This document shows, piece by piece, positions 37,653-47,254 of a DNA stretch of 64,000 nucleotides. The stretch lies in assembly GCA_021783235.1 (NCBI GenBank), contig JAJXUD010000001.1, positions 124,001 to 188,000 of the forward strand, written 5' to 3'. The stretch comes from Myxococcales bacterium (lineage in GTDB: Bacteria > Myxococcota > Myxococcia > Myxococcales > JAKAPL01). Position numbers and translations under genes: made by a program. Under the pieces are notes generated by a model. It worked only from the letters and a program-made list of their open reading frames with translations. It was not told the DNA's origin and did no database searches. Within the stretch, counting starts at the first letter, position 1; each line of letters starts with the position of its first letter.

Positions 37653-38879
37653 CTACGGCTCCTCGTAGACGAACTGCTTGCCCGCGTAGTTGCGGAGCGT
37701 CCAGCTCTTGCCCTCGTGCTTCACGACGTACTCGGGCATGAGCGGGATCTTGCCGCCGCCGTTCGGGCCGTCGACGACGAAGTGGGGGACGGCGAGGCCG
37801 GAGGTGTGGCCGCGCAGCGCCTCGATGATCCGGATCCCCGCCTCCACCGGCGTCCGGAAGTGGCTGATGCCCTGCGCGAGATCGCACTGATAGATGTAGT
37901 ACGGCCGCACCCTCATCATGAGCAGCTTCTGGTTCAGCTCCACGACCAGCTTCGGGTCGTCGTTGACGCCCTTGAGCAGCACCATCTGGTTGCCGATGGC
38001 GCAGCCGGCGTCGGCGAGCCTCCGGCAGGCCTCGAAGGCCTCGCGGGTGCACTCCTTCGGGTGGTTGAAGTGGGTGTTGACGTAGACGGGCTGGTACTTG
38101 CGCAGCAACCGGACGAGGTCGTCGGTGATCCGCTGGGGCAGGGTGACGAGGTTGCGGGTGCCGAGCCGGAAGATCTCGACGTGGGGGATGGCCCGAAGCC
38201 GGCCGAGCAGGTAGTCGAGCCGCTCGTCCGAGAGCGAGAGCGGGTCGCCGCCCGAGATGACGATGTCGCGCACCTCGGGATGCTTCGCGATGTAGTCGAG
38301 GCCGCCCTCGATCTGGGCCCGGGCGGCGGCGCTCGTCGGGTCGGCGACCTTCCGCTTCCGGGTGCAGTGGCGGCAGTACACGGGGCAGTTGTGCGTCGTG
38401 TAGAAGAGGACGCGGTCGGGGTAGCGGTGGGTGATGCCGGGCACCGGCATGTCCCGCTCTTCGGCGAGCGGATCCTCGAGGTCCTGGGGCGAGAAGGTCA
38501 GCTCGCCCAGCTGCGGGACGCCCTGGAGCCGCACGGGGCAGGCGGGATCCTCGGGGTCCATCAGCGCCGCGTAGTAGGGCGTGATCCCCATGTGGAACAT
38601 CGCGTTCGACTCCTCGAACGCGCGCCGCTCGTCGTCGGTCGGGCTGATGACCCGCTCGAGCTGCTCCAGCCGCGTGACGCGGTTTCGCTGCTGCCAGCGC
38701 CAGTCGTTCCAATCGGCCTCGGAGGTCTCCTTCCAGGCGCGGCCGCGGCCGCCCGAATGGAATCGGGCGGCGACGTGGTCGACGGCCGGGCCGGCCGAGC
38801 CTTTCTCGGCCCACTCGAAGGCGCCGGTCGACTCGTCGTACTTTCCTTCGGCCGGGGGATGGACCACGGGAAGCGCCAT
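37653..38879 (-). CDS. KamA-family lysine 2,3-aminomutase (radical SAM, PLP)
   Basis: 408 aa. FYTTHNCPVYCRHCTRKRKV carries the C-x3-C-x2-C cluster motif near residue 165; GGLDYIAKHPEVRDIVISGGDPLSLSDERLDYLLGRLRAIPHVE is the SAM-binding and core region; GKIPLMPEYVV precedes the end. Such enzymes convert L-lysine to beta-lysine, and in many bacteria this feeds osmolyte synthesis or lysine fermentation. Related EpmB is shorter, so KamA is more likely. No ablB acetyltransferase or lysine-pathway genes are adjacent. The start at 38879 has GAGG about eight bases upstream; the longer frame has no such site. Confidence 0.87.
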   Translation of the reverse strand: MALPVVHPPAEGKYDESTGAFEWAEKGSAGPAVDHVAARFHSGGRGRAWKETSEADWNDWRWQQRNRVTRLEQLERVISPTDDERRAFEESNAMFHMGITPYYAALMDPEDPACPVRLQGVPQLGELTFSPQDLEDPLAEERDMPVPGITHRYPDRVLFYTTHNCPVYCRHCTRKRKVADPTSAAARAQIEGGLDYIAKHPEVRDIVISGGDPLSLSDERLDYLLGRLRAIPHVEIFRLGTRNLVTLPQRITDDLVRLLRKYQPVYVNTHFNHPKECTREAFEACRRLADAGCAIGNQMVLLKGVNDDPKLVVELNQKLLMMRVRPYYIYQCDLAQGISHFRTPVEAGIRIIEALRGHTSGLAVPHFVVDGPNGGGKIPLMPEYVVKHEGKSWTLRNYAGKQFVYEEP

Positions 38880-38919
38880 GTCTGACCTCGTCGCGGGGGA
38901 GACTCTTCGGGGCCACGCC

Positions 38920-39822
38920 CTATAACACCTGAGCGCGGGAGTTCTCAACGGCGCGGAGCGGCGCGGCCTCGAGCGAGCGGACGAAGCCGACGATCCGCTC
39001 GACCACCTCCTTGGGCCTCTCCATCTGCGGCAGGTGCCCCCAGCCGTGGACGATCTCGATGCGCGCCTGCGGCGGCAGGTTCTTGCGGAAGTACTCGATG
39101 AACGAGCTCGGAAGGAGCCGCTCGTCGGTCCCCCAGAGGACCTCGCAGGGGCCCGCGATCTGGCCGAGCTCCTCGGGGGAGATGAAGTCGCCGGGATCGA
39201 TCGACTCGAGGATCTTTCGGACCGCCGGGCTTCGCCAGATGGCGCGAATGTCGTTCTCGACGAGGAAGAGGGGCAGCGGCGGCGAGGTGAAGATCCGCTG
39301 GAGGACGGCGTGGGCGGAGGCCCGGTCGGGAGCGGCGAAGGCGTCTCGAAGCCCCTGGAGCTCGTCGGGCGTCATCGGCGGCCCCGCGGGCGCGATGGCG
39401 ATGGCGCCGCGGCAGAGCTCGTCCTGCCGGGCGGCGAAGCGGAGGGTCAGCGCCCCGCCGAGCGAGTTTCCGACGAGGACGCACGGCTCGCCGACGACAT
39501 CCCGGACGAACTCGACCGCCCGCTCGTAGAGCTCCGAGAGCGTCAGGTGATCGCGCCCCTCGGGGAGCTTCGACCGGCCGGCGCCCGGCATGTCGATGGC
39601 GATCACCCGCCGCAGCGCCCGCTTGAGCGGCACGAGGGACTGGTACCAGCTGTTCGCCGAGTCGCCGAAGCCGTGGACGAGCAGGACGGGCGGCCCGTGG
39701 CCGCTGCCCGCGCCGTCGTAGTAGTGCAGCTCGGCGCCCTGGATCTGGACGGTGCGCGAGCTGACCCCGCAGCGGCGCAGGTCGCGCCGCATCAGCTCGT
39801 TCAAGATCGGGAGCAGCGCCAT
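38920..39822 (-). CDS. Alpha/beta hydrolase
   Basis: 300 aa. VLLVHGFGDSANSW is the oxyanion-hole region, VLVGNSLGGALTLRFAA holds the G-x-S-x-G nucleophile elbow, PCEVLWGTDERLLP the acid position and IEIVHGWGHLPQMERPKEV the catalytic histidine. The family is broad (esterases, C-C bond hydrolases, haloperoxidase-like enzymes), so no substrate is proposed. It lies 16 bp downstream of gcvPB on the same strand and may be co-transcribed with the glycine cleavage genes. Confidence 0.87.
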   Translation of the reverse strand: MALLPILNELMRRDLRRCGVSSRTVQIQGAELHYYDGAGSGHGPPVLLVHGFGDSANSWYQSLVPLKRALRRVIAIDMPGAGRSKLPEGRDHLTLSELYERAVEFVRDVVGEPCVLVGNSLGGALTLRFAARQDELCRGAIAIAPAGPPMTPDELQGLRDAFAAPDRASAHAVLQRIFTSPPLPLFLVENDIRAIWRSPAVRKILESIDPGDFISPEELGQIAGPCEVLWGTDERLLPSSFIEYFRKNLPPQARIEIVHGWGHLPQMERPKEVVERIVGFVRSLEAAPLRAVENSRAQVL

Positions 39823-39838
39823 CCCGCGGGGGCCTCCT

Positions 39839-41374
39839 TCACCGCTGCGGCGAGGAGGGCGGCTTCCAGCGGAGGATCGGCTGGCGAGCCGCCCGCACCT
39901 CGTCGAGCCGCCCCACGATGGTGCGATTCGGCGCCGAGTGCAAGGCCTCGGGCCGTTCGGCGGCCTCGGCGGCGACGGCGCGGAGCGCCGCGGCGAGCCC
40001 TTCGACGGCCTCGGGGCTCTCGGTCTCGGTCGGCTCGATCATGAGGGCGCCCGGGACCACGAGCGGGAAGTAGATGGTCGGGGGATGGAAGCCGTGGTCG
40101 ATGAGCCGCTTCGCGACGTCGAGCGCGGAGACGCCGTGCTCCTTCTGCCGCTTGTCCGAGAAGACGACCTCGTGGAGCGTCTCTTCGGGGAAGGGGAGCT
40201 GGTAGCTCCCCTCGAGGAGCTTGCGCAGGTAGTTCGCGTTCAGGACCGCGAGCTCGGCGGTCCGGCGGACCCCCTCGGGCCCCCACTCGCGGATGAGCGC
40301 GTAAGCGCGCACCCACATGCCGAAGTTGCCCCAGAACGTCCTCAGCCGGCCGATGGACTGCGGCCGGTCGAAGTCGAGGGCGTAGCGCGGCTCGCCGCCT
40401 TCGCCGATCGTCTTACGGATCGTCGGCGTCGGCAAGAACGGCACGAGCGGCTCCGCCACCCCCACCGGCCCGCTGCCGGGCCCGCCGCCGCCGTGCGGCG
40501 TCGCGAAGGTCTTGTGGAGGTTGAAGTGCATCACGTCGACGCCCATGTCTCCGGGGCGGGCGACGCCGACGAGCGCGTTCAGGTTGGCGCCGTCGTTGTA
40601 GAGCAGGGCGCCCTTCGAGTGCACGAGATCCGCGATCTCCCGCACGTTCCGCTCGAAGATCCCGAGCGTGTTCGGGTTCGTGACCATGAGCGCGGCGACG
40701 TCCTCGTCGAGCTTCCCGGCGATCGCCCCCGGCTCGAGCACTCCGCCGGGCCCGATCGGCAGCGGCACCGCCTCGTAGCCAGCGAGCGTGCAGGTGGCGG
40801 GGTTCGTCCCGTGGGCCGTGGCGGGGACGAGCACCTTCTTGCGAGGGTTGCCGCGCCGCGCGTGGTAGGCCCGGATCATGAGGAGCCCGCAGAGTTCGCC
40901 CTGGGCGCCCGCCGCCGGCTGGAGGCTCGTGGCCGAGAAGCCCGCGATCTCCGAGAGCGCCCGCTCGAGCTCGAAGGCGAGCTGCAACGCCCCCTGGCAG
41001 TCCTCGTCCGGCAGCATCGGGTGGAGCTGCGCGAAGCCCGGCAGCCGGGCGATCGCCTCGCTCGACTTCGGGTTGTACTTCATCGTGCACGAGCCGAGCG
41101 GGAAGGGGCCCGAGTCGATGCCGTAGTTCCACTGCGAGAGCCGCACGAAGTGGCGGACGCCCTCCGGCTCTGAGAGCTCGGGAAGGCCGTCGATCTCGCC
41201 GCGGAGCAGCTCTTTCGGGATCTCCGCGGCGGGGTCGGCCTCGGGGACGCCGGCCGCGGGGAGCGAGGCGCCGCTCCGGCCGCGGACGCCGCGCTCGAAG
41301 AGGAGCTGCTCGCGCAACAGGAGGCCCGTCGTCCCCGGCGAGCTCTTCGGGAAGAAATCGTCGGCCATGGTCAT
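39839..41374 (-). CDS. gcvPB: Glycine dehydrogenase (decarboxylating) subunit 2, P-protein beta
   Basis: 511 aa. It is the PLP-binding half of the split P-protein that decarboxylates glycine and loads the aminomethyl group on GcvH. FPLGSCTMKYNPK, SLQPAAGAQGELCGLLMIRAYH and MHFNLHKTFATPHGGGGPGSGPVGV are characteristic; the last contains the PLP lysine. Two close ATG codons (41374 and 41368) are possible starts, both about 10-16 bp after the gcvPA stop. The C-terminus is somewhat longer than usual. Confidence 0.94.
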   Translation of the reverse strand: MTMADDFFPKSSPGTTGLLLREQLLFERGVRGRSGASLPAAGVPEADPAAEIPKELLRGEIDGLPELSEPEGVRHFVRLSQWNYGIDSGPFPLGSCTMKYNPKSSEAIARLPGFAQLHPMLPDEDCQGALQLAFELERALSEIAGFSATSLQPAAGAQGELCGLLMIRAYHARRGNPRKKVLVPATAHGTNPATCTLAGYEAVPLPIGPGGVLEPGAIAGKLDEDVAALMVTNPNTLGIFERNVREIADLVHSKGALLYNDGANLNALVGVARPGDMGVDVMHFNLHKTFATPHGGGGPGSGPVGVAEPLVPFLPTPTIRKTIGEGGEPRYALDFDRPQSIGRLRTFWGNFGMWVRAYALIREWGPEGVRRTAELAVLNANYLRKLLEGSYQLPFPEETLHEVVFSDKRQKEHGVSALDVAKRLIDHGFHPPTIYFPLVVPGALMIEPTETESPEAVEGLAAALRAVAAEAAERPEALHSAPNRTIVGRLDEVRAARQPILRWKPPSSPQR

Positions 41375-41384
41375 TGGGTGGCTC

Positions 41385-42710
41385 TCAGCCTCGCAGCGCG
41401 GCGGCGAGCTCGTCGATCCGCTCGCGTGAGTGGAGCTCGGTCGCGCAGACGAGCAGCGCGTCGTCGAGCCCGGGGAGATCGGGGTAGAAGCGGCCGAGCG
41501 GCAGGCCGGGGACGATGCCGGCGGCCCGCGCCCGCGCGACGGCCTTCCCGTCGGCAACGACGGCGACCTCGTTGAAGGACGGCGCCGAGAAGAGCGCACG
41601 GCCGAGCTTCTCGCGGGCGTAGCGGGCGCGGCGCCAGTTGAGCAGCGCGAGCTCGCGCAGCCCCCGGCGGCCGAGGAGGGCGAGGTGAATCGTCGCCGCG
41701 AGCGCGTTGAGCGCGTTGTTCGTGCAGATGTTCGAGGTCGCGTTCTCGCGCCGGATGTGCTGCTCGCGCGTCGAGAGCGTGAGTACGAAGGCCCGCTGGC
41801 CCCGCGAGTCGACCGTCTCGCCGCAGAGCCTTCCCGGGAGCTGGCGGAGGAACTCCTCCCGCGCCGCGAAGAAGCCGCAGCCCGGGCCGCCGTACGAGAG
41901 GCCGCTGCCGAAGCTCTGCAGCTCGCCGACGCAGACGTCGGCCCCGAGCGCGCCCGGCGGCTCGAACAGGCCGAGGGAGACCGGCTCGGCGACGGCCGCG
42001 CCGAAGAGCGCCCCCGCGCCGTGCGCCGCCTGGGCGAGCGGGCGGAGATCCTCGACGGCGCCGAGGAAGTTCGGGCTCTGCACGAGCGCGAAGGCGGTCT
42101 TCTCCGTGAGCGCCTTCGCGAACGCCGCGCCGTCGGTCCGGCCCGTCTTCGGGTCGAAGGGGACCTCGACGACCTCGCGGCCGCCGGCGTGGAGGTAGGC
42201 GCGGACGACCTCGCGGTAGCTCGGGTGGAGCGCCCGCGAGAGGACGATCTGGCCACGGCCGGGCTTCTGCCGGAGCGCGAGGAGCGCCGCCTCGGCGCAG
42301 GCGGTGGCGCCGTCGTACATCGAGGCGTTCGAGAGCGGCAGGCCGGTGAGCAGGCAGACGAGGCTCTGGAACTCGAAGATGGCCTGGAGCGTCCCCTGGG
42401 CGAGCTCGGGCTGGTAGGGGGTGTAGGCCGTGTAGAACTCGCTGCGCAAGAGCAGCTGGTCCACCGCGGCGGGGACGTGGTGCGGGTAGGCGCCGGCCCC
42501 GAGAAACGGCACCGGGCGGATCCGATTCTTCGCCGCGAGCCCCTCGAAGAGGTCGAAGAGCGCCCGCTCGTCGAGCGGCGCCGGCAGCCGCAGCGGCCGG
42601 TCGAGCCGGAGGGCTTTCGGAATGGGGGCGAAGAGAGCTTCGATGGACGGGGCGCCGATCGCCGCGAGCAGCCGGGCGACGTCGTCTTCGGTGTGGGGAT
42701 GGTAGCGCAT
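41385..42710 (-). CDS. gcvPA: Glycine dehydrogenase (decarboxylating) subunit 1, P-protein alpha
   Basis: 441 aa. [86 protein letters not shown] and [20 protein letters not shown] are signatures of the N-terminal half of glycine decarboxylase in two-subunit systems. It forms an alpha2-beta2 enzyme with the downstream gcvPB, 10 bp away. The order on the minus strand is gcvT, gcvH, gcvPA, gcvPB. Confidence 0.95.
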   Translation of the reverse strand: MRYHPHTEDDVARLLAAIGAPSIEALFAPIPKALRLDRPLRLPAPLDERALFDLFEGLAAKNRIRPVPFLGAGAYPHHVPAAVDQLLLRSEFYTAYTPYQPELAQGTLQAIFEFQSLVCLLTGLPLSNASMYDGATACAEAALLALRQKPGRGQIVLSRALHPSYREVVRAYLHAGGREVVEVPFDPKTGRTDGAAFAKALTEKTAFALVQSPNFLGAVEDLRPLAQAAHGAGALFGAAVAEPVSLGLFEPPGALGADVCVGELQSFGSGLSYGGPGCGFFAAREEFLRQLPGRLCGETVDSRGQRAFVLTLSTREQHIRRENATSNICTNNALNALAATIHLALLGRRGLRELALLNWRRARYAREKLGRALFSAPSFNEVAVVADGKAVARARAAGIVPGLPLGRFYPDLPGLDDALLVCATELHSRERIDELAAALRG

Positions 42711-42749
42711 GTCGTGCGAGCGTGAAGGAGAGAGAGGCCGGGCGCGCGG

Positions 42750-43139
42750 CTACTCCTTGCTCTCCTCGACGAGCTTCGCGTAGTCCGGAGCGGAGAGGAG
42801 CCCCTCGATCTCCTTCGGGTCGGCGAGCTCGACCTGGATCATCCAGCCCTCCTCGTAGGGATCCTCGTTGATGGTCTCGGGGCCGTCGACCAGTGGGCCG
42901 TTCACCTCGATGACCTTGCCCGAAACGGGCGCGAAGAGCTCACTGACCGCCTTGGTCGACTCCACGACGCCGAACGCCTCGCCCTTGCGAAGGCTGTCGC
43001 CGACCTTGGGCAGCTCCACGTAGACGACGTCGCCGAGCTGCTCCTGCGCGAACTCGGTGATGCCGATGGTCGCCCGGCTGCCGTTCAGCCGCGTCCACTC
43101 GTGGTCCTTCGTGTACTTGAGATCCTCGGGGTAGGCCAT
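42750..43139 (-). CDS. gcvH: Glycine cleavage system H protein
   Basis: 129 aa lipoyl carrier. YTKDHEWTRLNGSRATIGITEFAQEQLGDVVYVELPKVGDSLRKGEAFGVVESTKAVSELFAPVSGKVIEVN is the whole lipoyl domain; the lipoylated lysine is the one in ESTKAVSE. The start at 43139 has AGAGGAG at about six bases. It shuttles the aminomethyl group between the P- and T-proteins. Confidence 0.96.
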   Translation of the reverse strand: MAYPEDLKYTKDHEWTRLNGSRATIGITEFAQEQLGDVVYVELPKVGDSLRKGEAFGVVESTKAVSELFAPVSGKVIEVNGPLVDGPETINEDPYEEGWMIQVELADPKEIEGLLSAPDYAKLVEESKE

Positions 43140-43208
43140 CGGCGCTCCTCTGTGGGTGGAGAGACGGAGTGACCGCGCCCGCTTCATAGCGGAGCGGCCG
43201 CGCGAGCG

Positions 43209-44312
43209 TCAACGCGCTCGTTTGTAGAACGGTGTCGGCACGACCTCGGCGGGCACCGCCCGGCCCCGGATTTCCACGGCGAAGCGGCTGCCGAGCTCCG
43301 CCCGGTCGGCCGGCAGGTAGGCCATGCCGATGGGGAGGTCGAGGGTGGGGGAGAGCGTGCCGCTGCGGACCTCGGAGACCCTCTTGCCGTCGACCAGCAC
43401 CGGGTAACCGTGGCGCGGGATGCCCTTCTCGAGCAGCCGGAAGCCGACGAGCTTGCGCGGCAGCCCCGCTGCCTTCTCTGCTCGCAGCGCCTCCGCGCCG
43501 ATGAACGGCTCGCCCTTGCCGAGCTTCACGATCCAGCCGAGCCCGGCCTCGAGCGGCGTGGTCTCGTCGTCGATGTCGTTGCCGTAGAGGCAGTACTTCA
43601 TCTCGGTCCGCAGCGAGTCGCGGGCGCCGAGCCCGCACGGCGTGAGGCCGTCCGGTGCGCCCGCCTCCATCAGCGCGTCCCAGACGGGGACCGCGTCCTT
43701 CGGGGCGCAGAAGATCTCGAAGCCGTCCTCCCCGGTGTAGCCCGTGCGGGCGACCAGCGCGGATCGACCGGCCACCTCGCCCTGCGCGAAGCGATAGCTG
43801 CCGATCGAGGCGAGGTCGAGCTTCGTCAGCCGCGAGAGGATCGCCTGGGCGCGCGGCCCCTGCAGCGCGAGCTGCGCCCAGTCGCCCCCCTCGTCGCGCA
43901 GCTCGAGCGACCGAAGATCCTTCGTCCGCTCCGCGAACCAGCGGAAGTCTTTCTCGCGGTTCGAGGCGTTGACGCAGACGAGGAAGTCGTCCGGGGCGCG
44001 CCGGTAGACGACGACGTCGTCGACGATGCCTCCCCGCTCGTTGCAGACCGCCGCGTACATCGCCTGGCCCACCGCGCAGCTCGCGAGGTCGTTCGTGACG
44101 AGCCGCTGGACCGCGCGCAGGGCGTCCGGGCCGCGCAGGACGATCTCGCCCATGTGCGAGACGTCGAAGAGGCCGGCCCGCTCGCGGACCGCCCGGTGCT
44201 CGTCGAGCATCGAGCGGTAGAGCACGGGCATCTCGAAGCCGGCGAAGGGAACGAGCTTGCTGCCGAGTCGGACGTGGACGTCGTGGAGCGGGGTTCGCAG
44301 CAGTTCGGTCAT
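43209..44312 (-). CDS. gcvT: Aminomethyltransferase, glycine cleavage T protein
   Basis: 367 aa. LRTPLHDVHVRLGSKLVPFAGFEMPVLYRSMLDEHRAVRERAGLFDVSHMGEI is the family opening with the catalytic-loop aspartate in FDVSHMGE; ARTGYTGEDGFEIFC binds folate; CGLGARDSLRTEMKYCLYGNDIDDETTPLEAGLGWIV follows. It releases ammonia and makes 5,10-methylene-tetrahydrofolate. It is the first gene of the gcv operon; a GNAT gene diverges from it. Confidence 0.96.
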   Translation of the reverse strand: MTELLRTPLHDVHVRLGSKLVPFAGFEMPVLYRSMLDEHRAVRERAGLFDVSHMGEIVLRGPDALRAVQRLVTNDLASCAVGQAMYAAVCNERGGIVDDVVVYRRAPDDFLVCVNASNREKDFRWFAERTKDLRSLELRDEGGDWAQLALQGPRAQAILSRLTKLDLASIGSYRFAQGEVAGRSALVARTGYTGEDGFEIFCAPKDAVPVWDALMEAGAPDGLTPCGLGARDSLRTEMKYCLYGNDIDDETTPLEAGLGWIVKLGKGEPFIGAEALRAEKAAGLPRKLVGFRLLEKGIPRHGYPVLVDGKRVSEVRSGTLSPTLDLPIGMAYLPADRAELGSRFAVEIRGRAVPAEVVPTPFYKRAR

Positions 44313-44418
44313 CGGGGCCTCGGGGCTGCGGGACTCATACCTCCCGGCCGCCCGAGGTCAAGAGAGCGCGGCGAGCCCCTTCCTTCTTTCCCGATTCGAT
44401 GATGTAGTCGCTCCCCGA

Positions 44419-45246
44419 GTGGACGAGCTTCGGCTCATCGGGGAGGCCGATCGGGGAGCGCTCGAGGCTCTGCTGGCTCCCGATCCGGGCAAGAACATCT
44501 ACCTGCTCGGGGTCCTCGACGAGTTCGGGCTCGGCGGCGCGGGGCGGGCGCACGCCTTCTACGGCAGCCCAGCCACCGGCGCGCTTCGGGCGGTGCTGCT
44601 CGTGACGCAGACGGGCCTCTGGGTACCCGAAGCCGCCGATCCGAGGGACGTCCGCGCCTTCGGGGCGGGCCTGCGCACGCTCCCGCTGCTGACCTCGGTG
44701 GGCGACCGGTCGCTTGTCGACGAGCTCTGGATCGCCCGAACCGGAGGGCGGAGGCCGAGGCTCGCGCGCATCCAGCGGCTGCTCCAGCTCACCGCCGAGG
44801 AGATGGGGCCCTGGGTGACCCCGCAGCTCCGGCTGGCCCGTGAGGAGGAGCTCCCCGCGCTGGTCGAGGCGAGCGCCCAGATGCAGCTCGAGGACCTCGG
44901 CGTCGACCCGCGCTCGATCGACGAGGAGGGCCACGCGCGCCGCTGCCTCGAGCGGATTCGACAGAGCCGGACCTGGCTCGTCGCCGACGGGGGGCAGATC
45001 CTCTTCAAGGCCGACGTGGGCGCGACCTCGCGCCACGGCGCCCAGATCGAAGGGGTCTTCACCGCCCGGTCGTGCCGCCGCCAGGGCGTCGCCACCAAGG
45101 CGCTCGGCCAGCTTTCGCGGACGCTCTTGTCCTCGCTGCCGCGCCTCACGCTGCACGTCGACGAGCGGAACGAGGCCGCGCTCGGCCTCTACCGAAAGCT
45201 CGGCTTCGCCCAGCACCGCGAGTTCCGGCTCTTGCTCGCGGAGTGA
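44419..45246 (+). CDS. GNAT family N-acetyltransferase
   Basis: 275 aa if started at GTG 44419. The N-terminal half (GKNIYLLGVLDEFGLGG, LPLLTSVGDRSLVDELW) resembles the DUF4081-type domain found before some GNAT domains. The C-terminal GNAT domain has QILFKADVGATSRHGAQIEGVFTARSCRRQGVATKALGQL, where RRQGVATKA is the acetyl-CoA pyrophosphate loop, and LHVDERNEAALGLYRKLGFAQHREFRLLL. Longer starts lie inside the divergent gcvT and were not used; no strong ribosome-binding site supports GTG 44419. Substrate unknown. Confidence 0.75.
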   Translation: MDELRLIGEADRGALEALLAPDPGKNIYLLGVLDEFGLGGAGRAHAFYGSPATGALRAVLLVTQTGLWVPEAADPRDVRAFGAGLRTLPLLTSVGDRSLVDELWIARTGGRRPRLARIQRLLQLTAEEMGPWVTPQLRLAREEELPALVEASAQMQLEDLGVDPRSIDEEGHARRCLERIRQSRTWLVADGGQILFKADVGATSRHGAQIEGVFTARSCRRQGVATKALGQLSRTLLSSLPRLTLHVDERNEAALGLYRKLGFAQHREFRLLLAE

Positions 45247-47206
45247 GCGGACCGCCCGGCGAGCCAGAGCGCGAGCAGCAGCCCGAGGGCCGCGTCGGTG
45301 AGGCCACCGGACTGCCCGCAGCCGCAGCCGCCGGTCGCCTTCAGCCCGGCGCCGCCGTCCACCGGAGCGCCGCCCGTCGATCCGGCTCCGCCGCCGTCCC
45401 CAAGGCCGCCGTCCGTCGCTCCCGCGTCGCTCGAGCCCGCGTCGGGGGCGGGCAGACCGCCGTCGCTCGCCCCGGCCCCGCTCGTCAGCGTCACGACCCC
45501 GTAGCCCGGCACCGGGACGGTCGCCTCCCCCGAGGTGACCGGGATCGCCGACGGCTGCCAGAGGCTGCCGTCGCTCGAGGTGACCGCCGAGAGCGACGCG
45601 CTCTGCGACCCGGACGGCAGGACGAGCTTCACGCTCGCGAGGGAGGCGTCCTCGTTGACGAGCAGCACCGTGAGCGTCGAGCCGAGCTCGAAGGCGCTCG
45701 CGAGCAGGCTGGCCCCGCCCGTCACGCTCGCCGCGACCCGCTGCGCCCCCGGCCGGACGTAGCGGAAGAAGTGCTTCGCGGCGACGAGCTTGGGCGCGTT
45801 CGCGAGCTGCGTCGCGTCCGTGAGCGTCTCCTTGTCGGCGTCGCTCGACGGCTTGCCGTCGGTGAGCTGCCAGTAGAGCCAGCCGCTCTCCTGCCCGGTG
45901 GTGAGCGCCTGCTGAATCTTGATCGCGATGGAGAAGGCGCCCTCGTCGGGGAAGCCGCCGCTCCCTTGAGACGAGGCCAGCCACGCGGGACTCTCCCCCG
46001 ACGTCTCGGTCATCCACGACGGCTTGCCGAACGAGCTGAAGCCTGCGACGCCGGACGGAAGGCCGGGCGCGGGGCTGGCCTTCCAGCCGTTCGCCCACCA
46101 GTCCCAGAGCTGCGAGCTGGCGCCGGCCGAGCTGACGCCGTCCTTGCCATAGCCGTGGATCGCGAAGCCCGCGAGCGCCGTGCCAGCGTCGGCCGACCGC
46201 TCGACGGCCGCCAGATACTGGAGGTTCTTGTCCATCTCGGTCGAGCCGGCGCCGTATTGCCAGAGACCGTAAGCATCGCCGCCCATCAGATCCTCCGGCC
46301 CGAGGATCCGGATCCCGGCCAGATCGGGGTAGCGGTCGAGCTCGGCGCGCGCGGCCTCGAGCGCGGAGAGGTACATGGACGTCAGGGGGTAGGTGGCGCT
46401 GTTGTAGAACTCCTCGAAGTTGAGTTCGTTCTGGAGTAGAACTGCACGCCGTAGGCGTTCTGGAAGCCGCGCAGGAACGCGGCGAGCCCGCGCGCGAACT
46501 GGGTGAGGGCGCTCGTGTCGGCGCTGCCGTCGTTGAACTGCGGCAGCGGCGTGCCGGAGACGTCGAGCTCGCCGCCGGCGAAGTTGCCGCCCCAGATGAA
46601 GGGCCACGGCTCGGCGGTGGGCAGCGGCCAGCCGCCGGCCGAGATCGAATTGCCCGAGCTCTTCTTCACCCAGGGCGCCGGCGACCAGAGCGACCCGTAG
46701 AGCTTGAAGCCGCCCAGCCGTCCGGCGGCGGCCGCTCCGAGCTGGGCCACCAGCCCGGGCACCGCCTGCTGCGAGAAGTCGAAGAGCTTCACGTTCTGGT
46801 CGATGTCGGGCCCCATCACGGCGATCGGCGCCGAGCAGCCGCCGAACGAGGTCGAATAGTCCGCGGCGCTCGTGTAGGGGCGCGTGTTCGTGCCGGCGGG
46901 GCCGTCGTGGCCGCTCGTCGCGCTGTCGAGGTTCAGCGGCGCGGCCTGACCGAACCAGGGCGAGCAGTACCTCAGGGTCGAGTACGGGGCCGCGAACGTC
47001 GGCGTGAGATCCATCCGGACGATCGACGCCTCGAGCTCGTCGAAGTAGAGGCTCTGCCACCAGGACTGCTGCGCCTCGCTCCCGGACAGGCAGGTCCCGA
47101 AGCCGTCGATCGTCTGAAATCGGGTCGAGTCGTCGACGGTGACGGTCTGGCCGGCGGCGGCGACCGACAGCAGCAGCGCCCAAAGGGCGAAAGAGAAGCG
47201 GAGCAT
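45189..47206 (-). pseudogene. GH30-like glycoside hydrolase with MYXO-CTERM-like tail, frameshifted
   Basis: A signal peptide (MLRFSFALWALLLSVAAAG) and TVTVDDSTRFQTIDGFGTCLSGSE begin a GH30-type fold. The frame breaks near 46431-46440. The second frame continues with QNELNFEEFYNS, holding the likely acid/base glutamate, and MTETSGESPAW, holding the likely nucleophile glutamate, then a beta-domain. Adding one C to the CC run at the break gives a smooth FYSQNELNF, so a single-base deletion (or a homopolymer sequencing error) is the cause. After an Ala/Asp/Gly linker the end reads CGCGQSGG, a hydrophobic helix (ALGLLLALWLAG) and an Arg-rich tail, as in MYXO-CTERM sorting signals. The 3' end overlaps the convergent GNAT gene. 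Confidence 0.75.
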
Positions 47207-47254
47207 GGCGAGGCAGACCTCCCGGCGCCGGTCCGATGGCCGGGCAGCGCCAGT

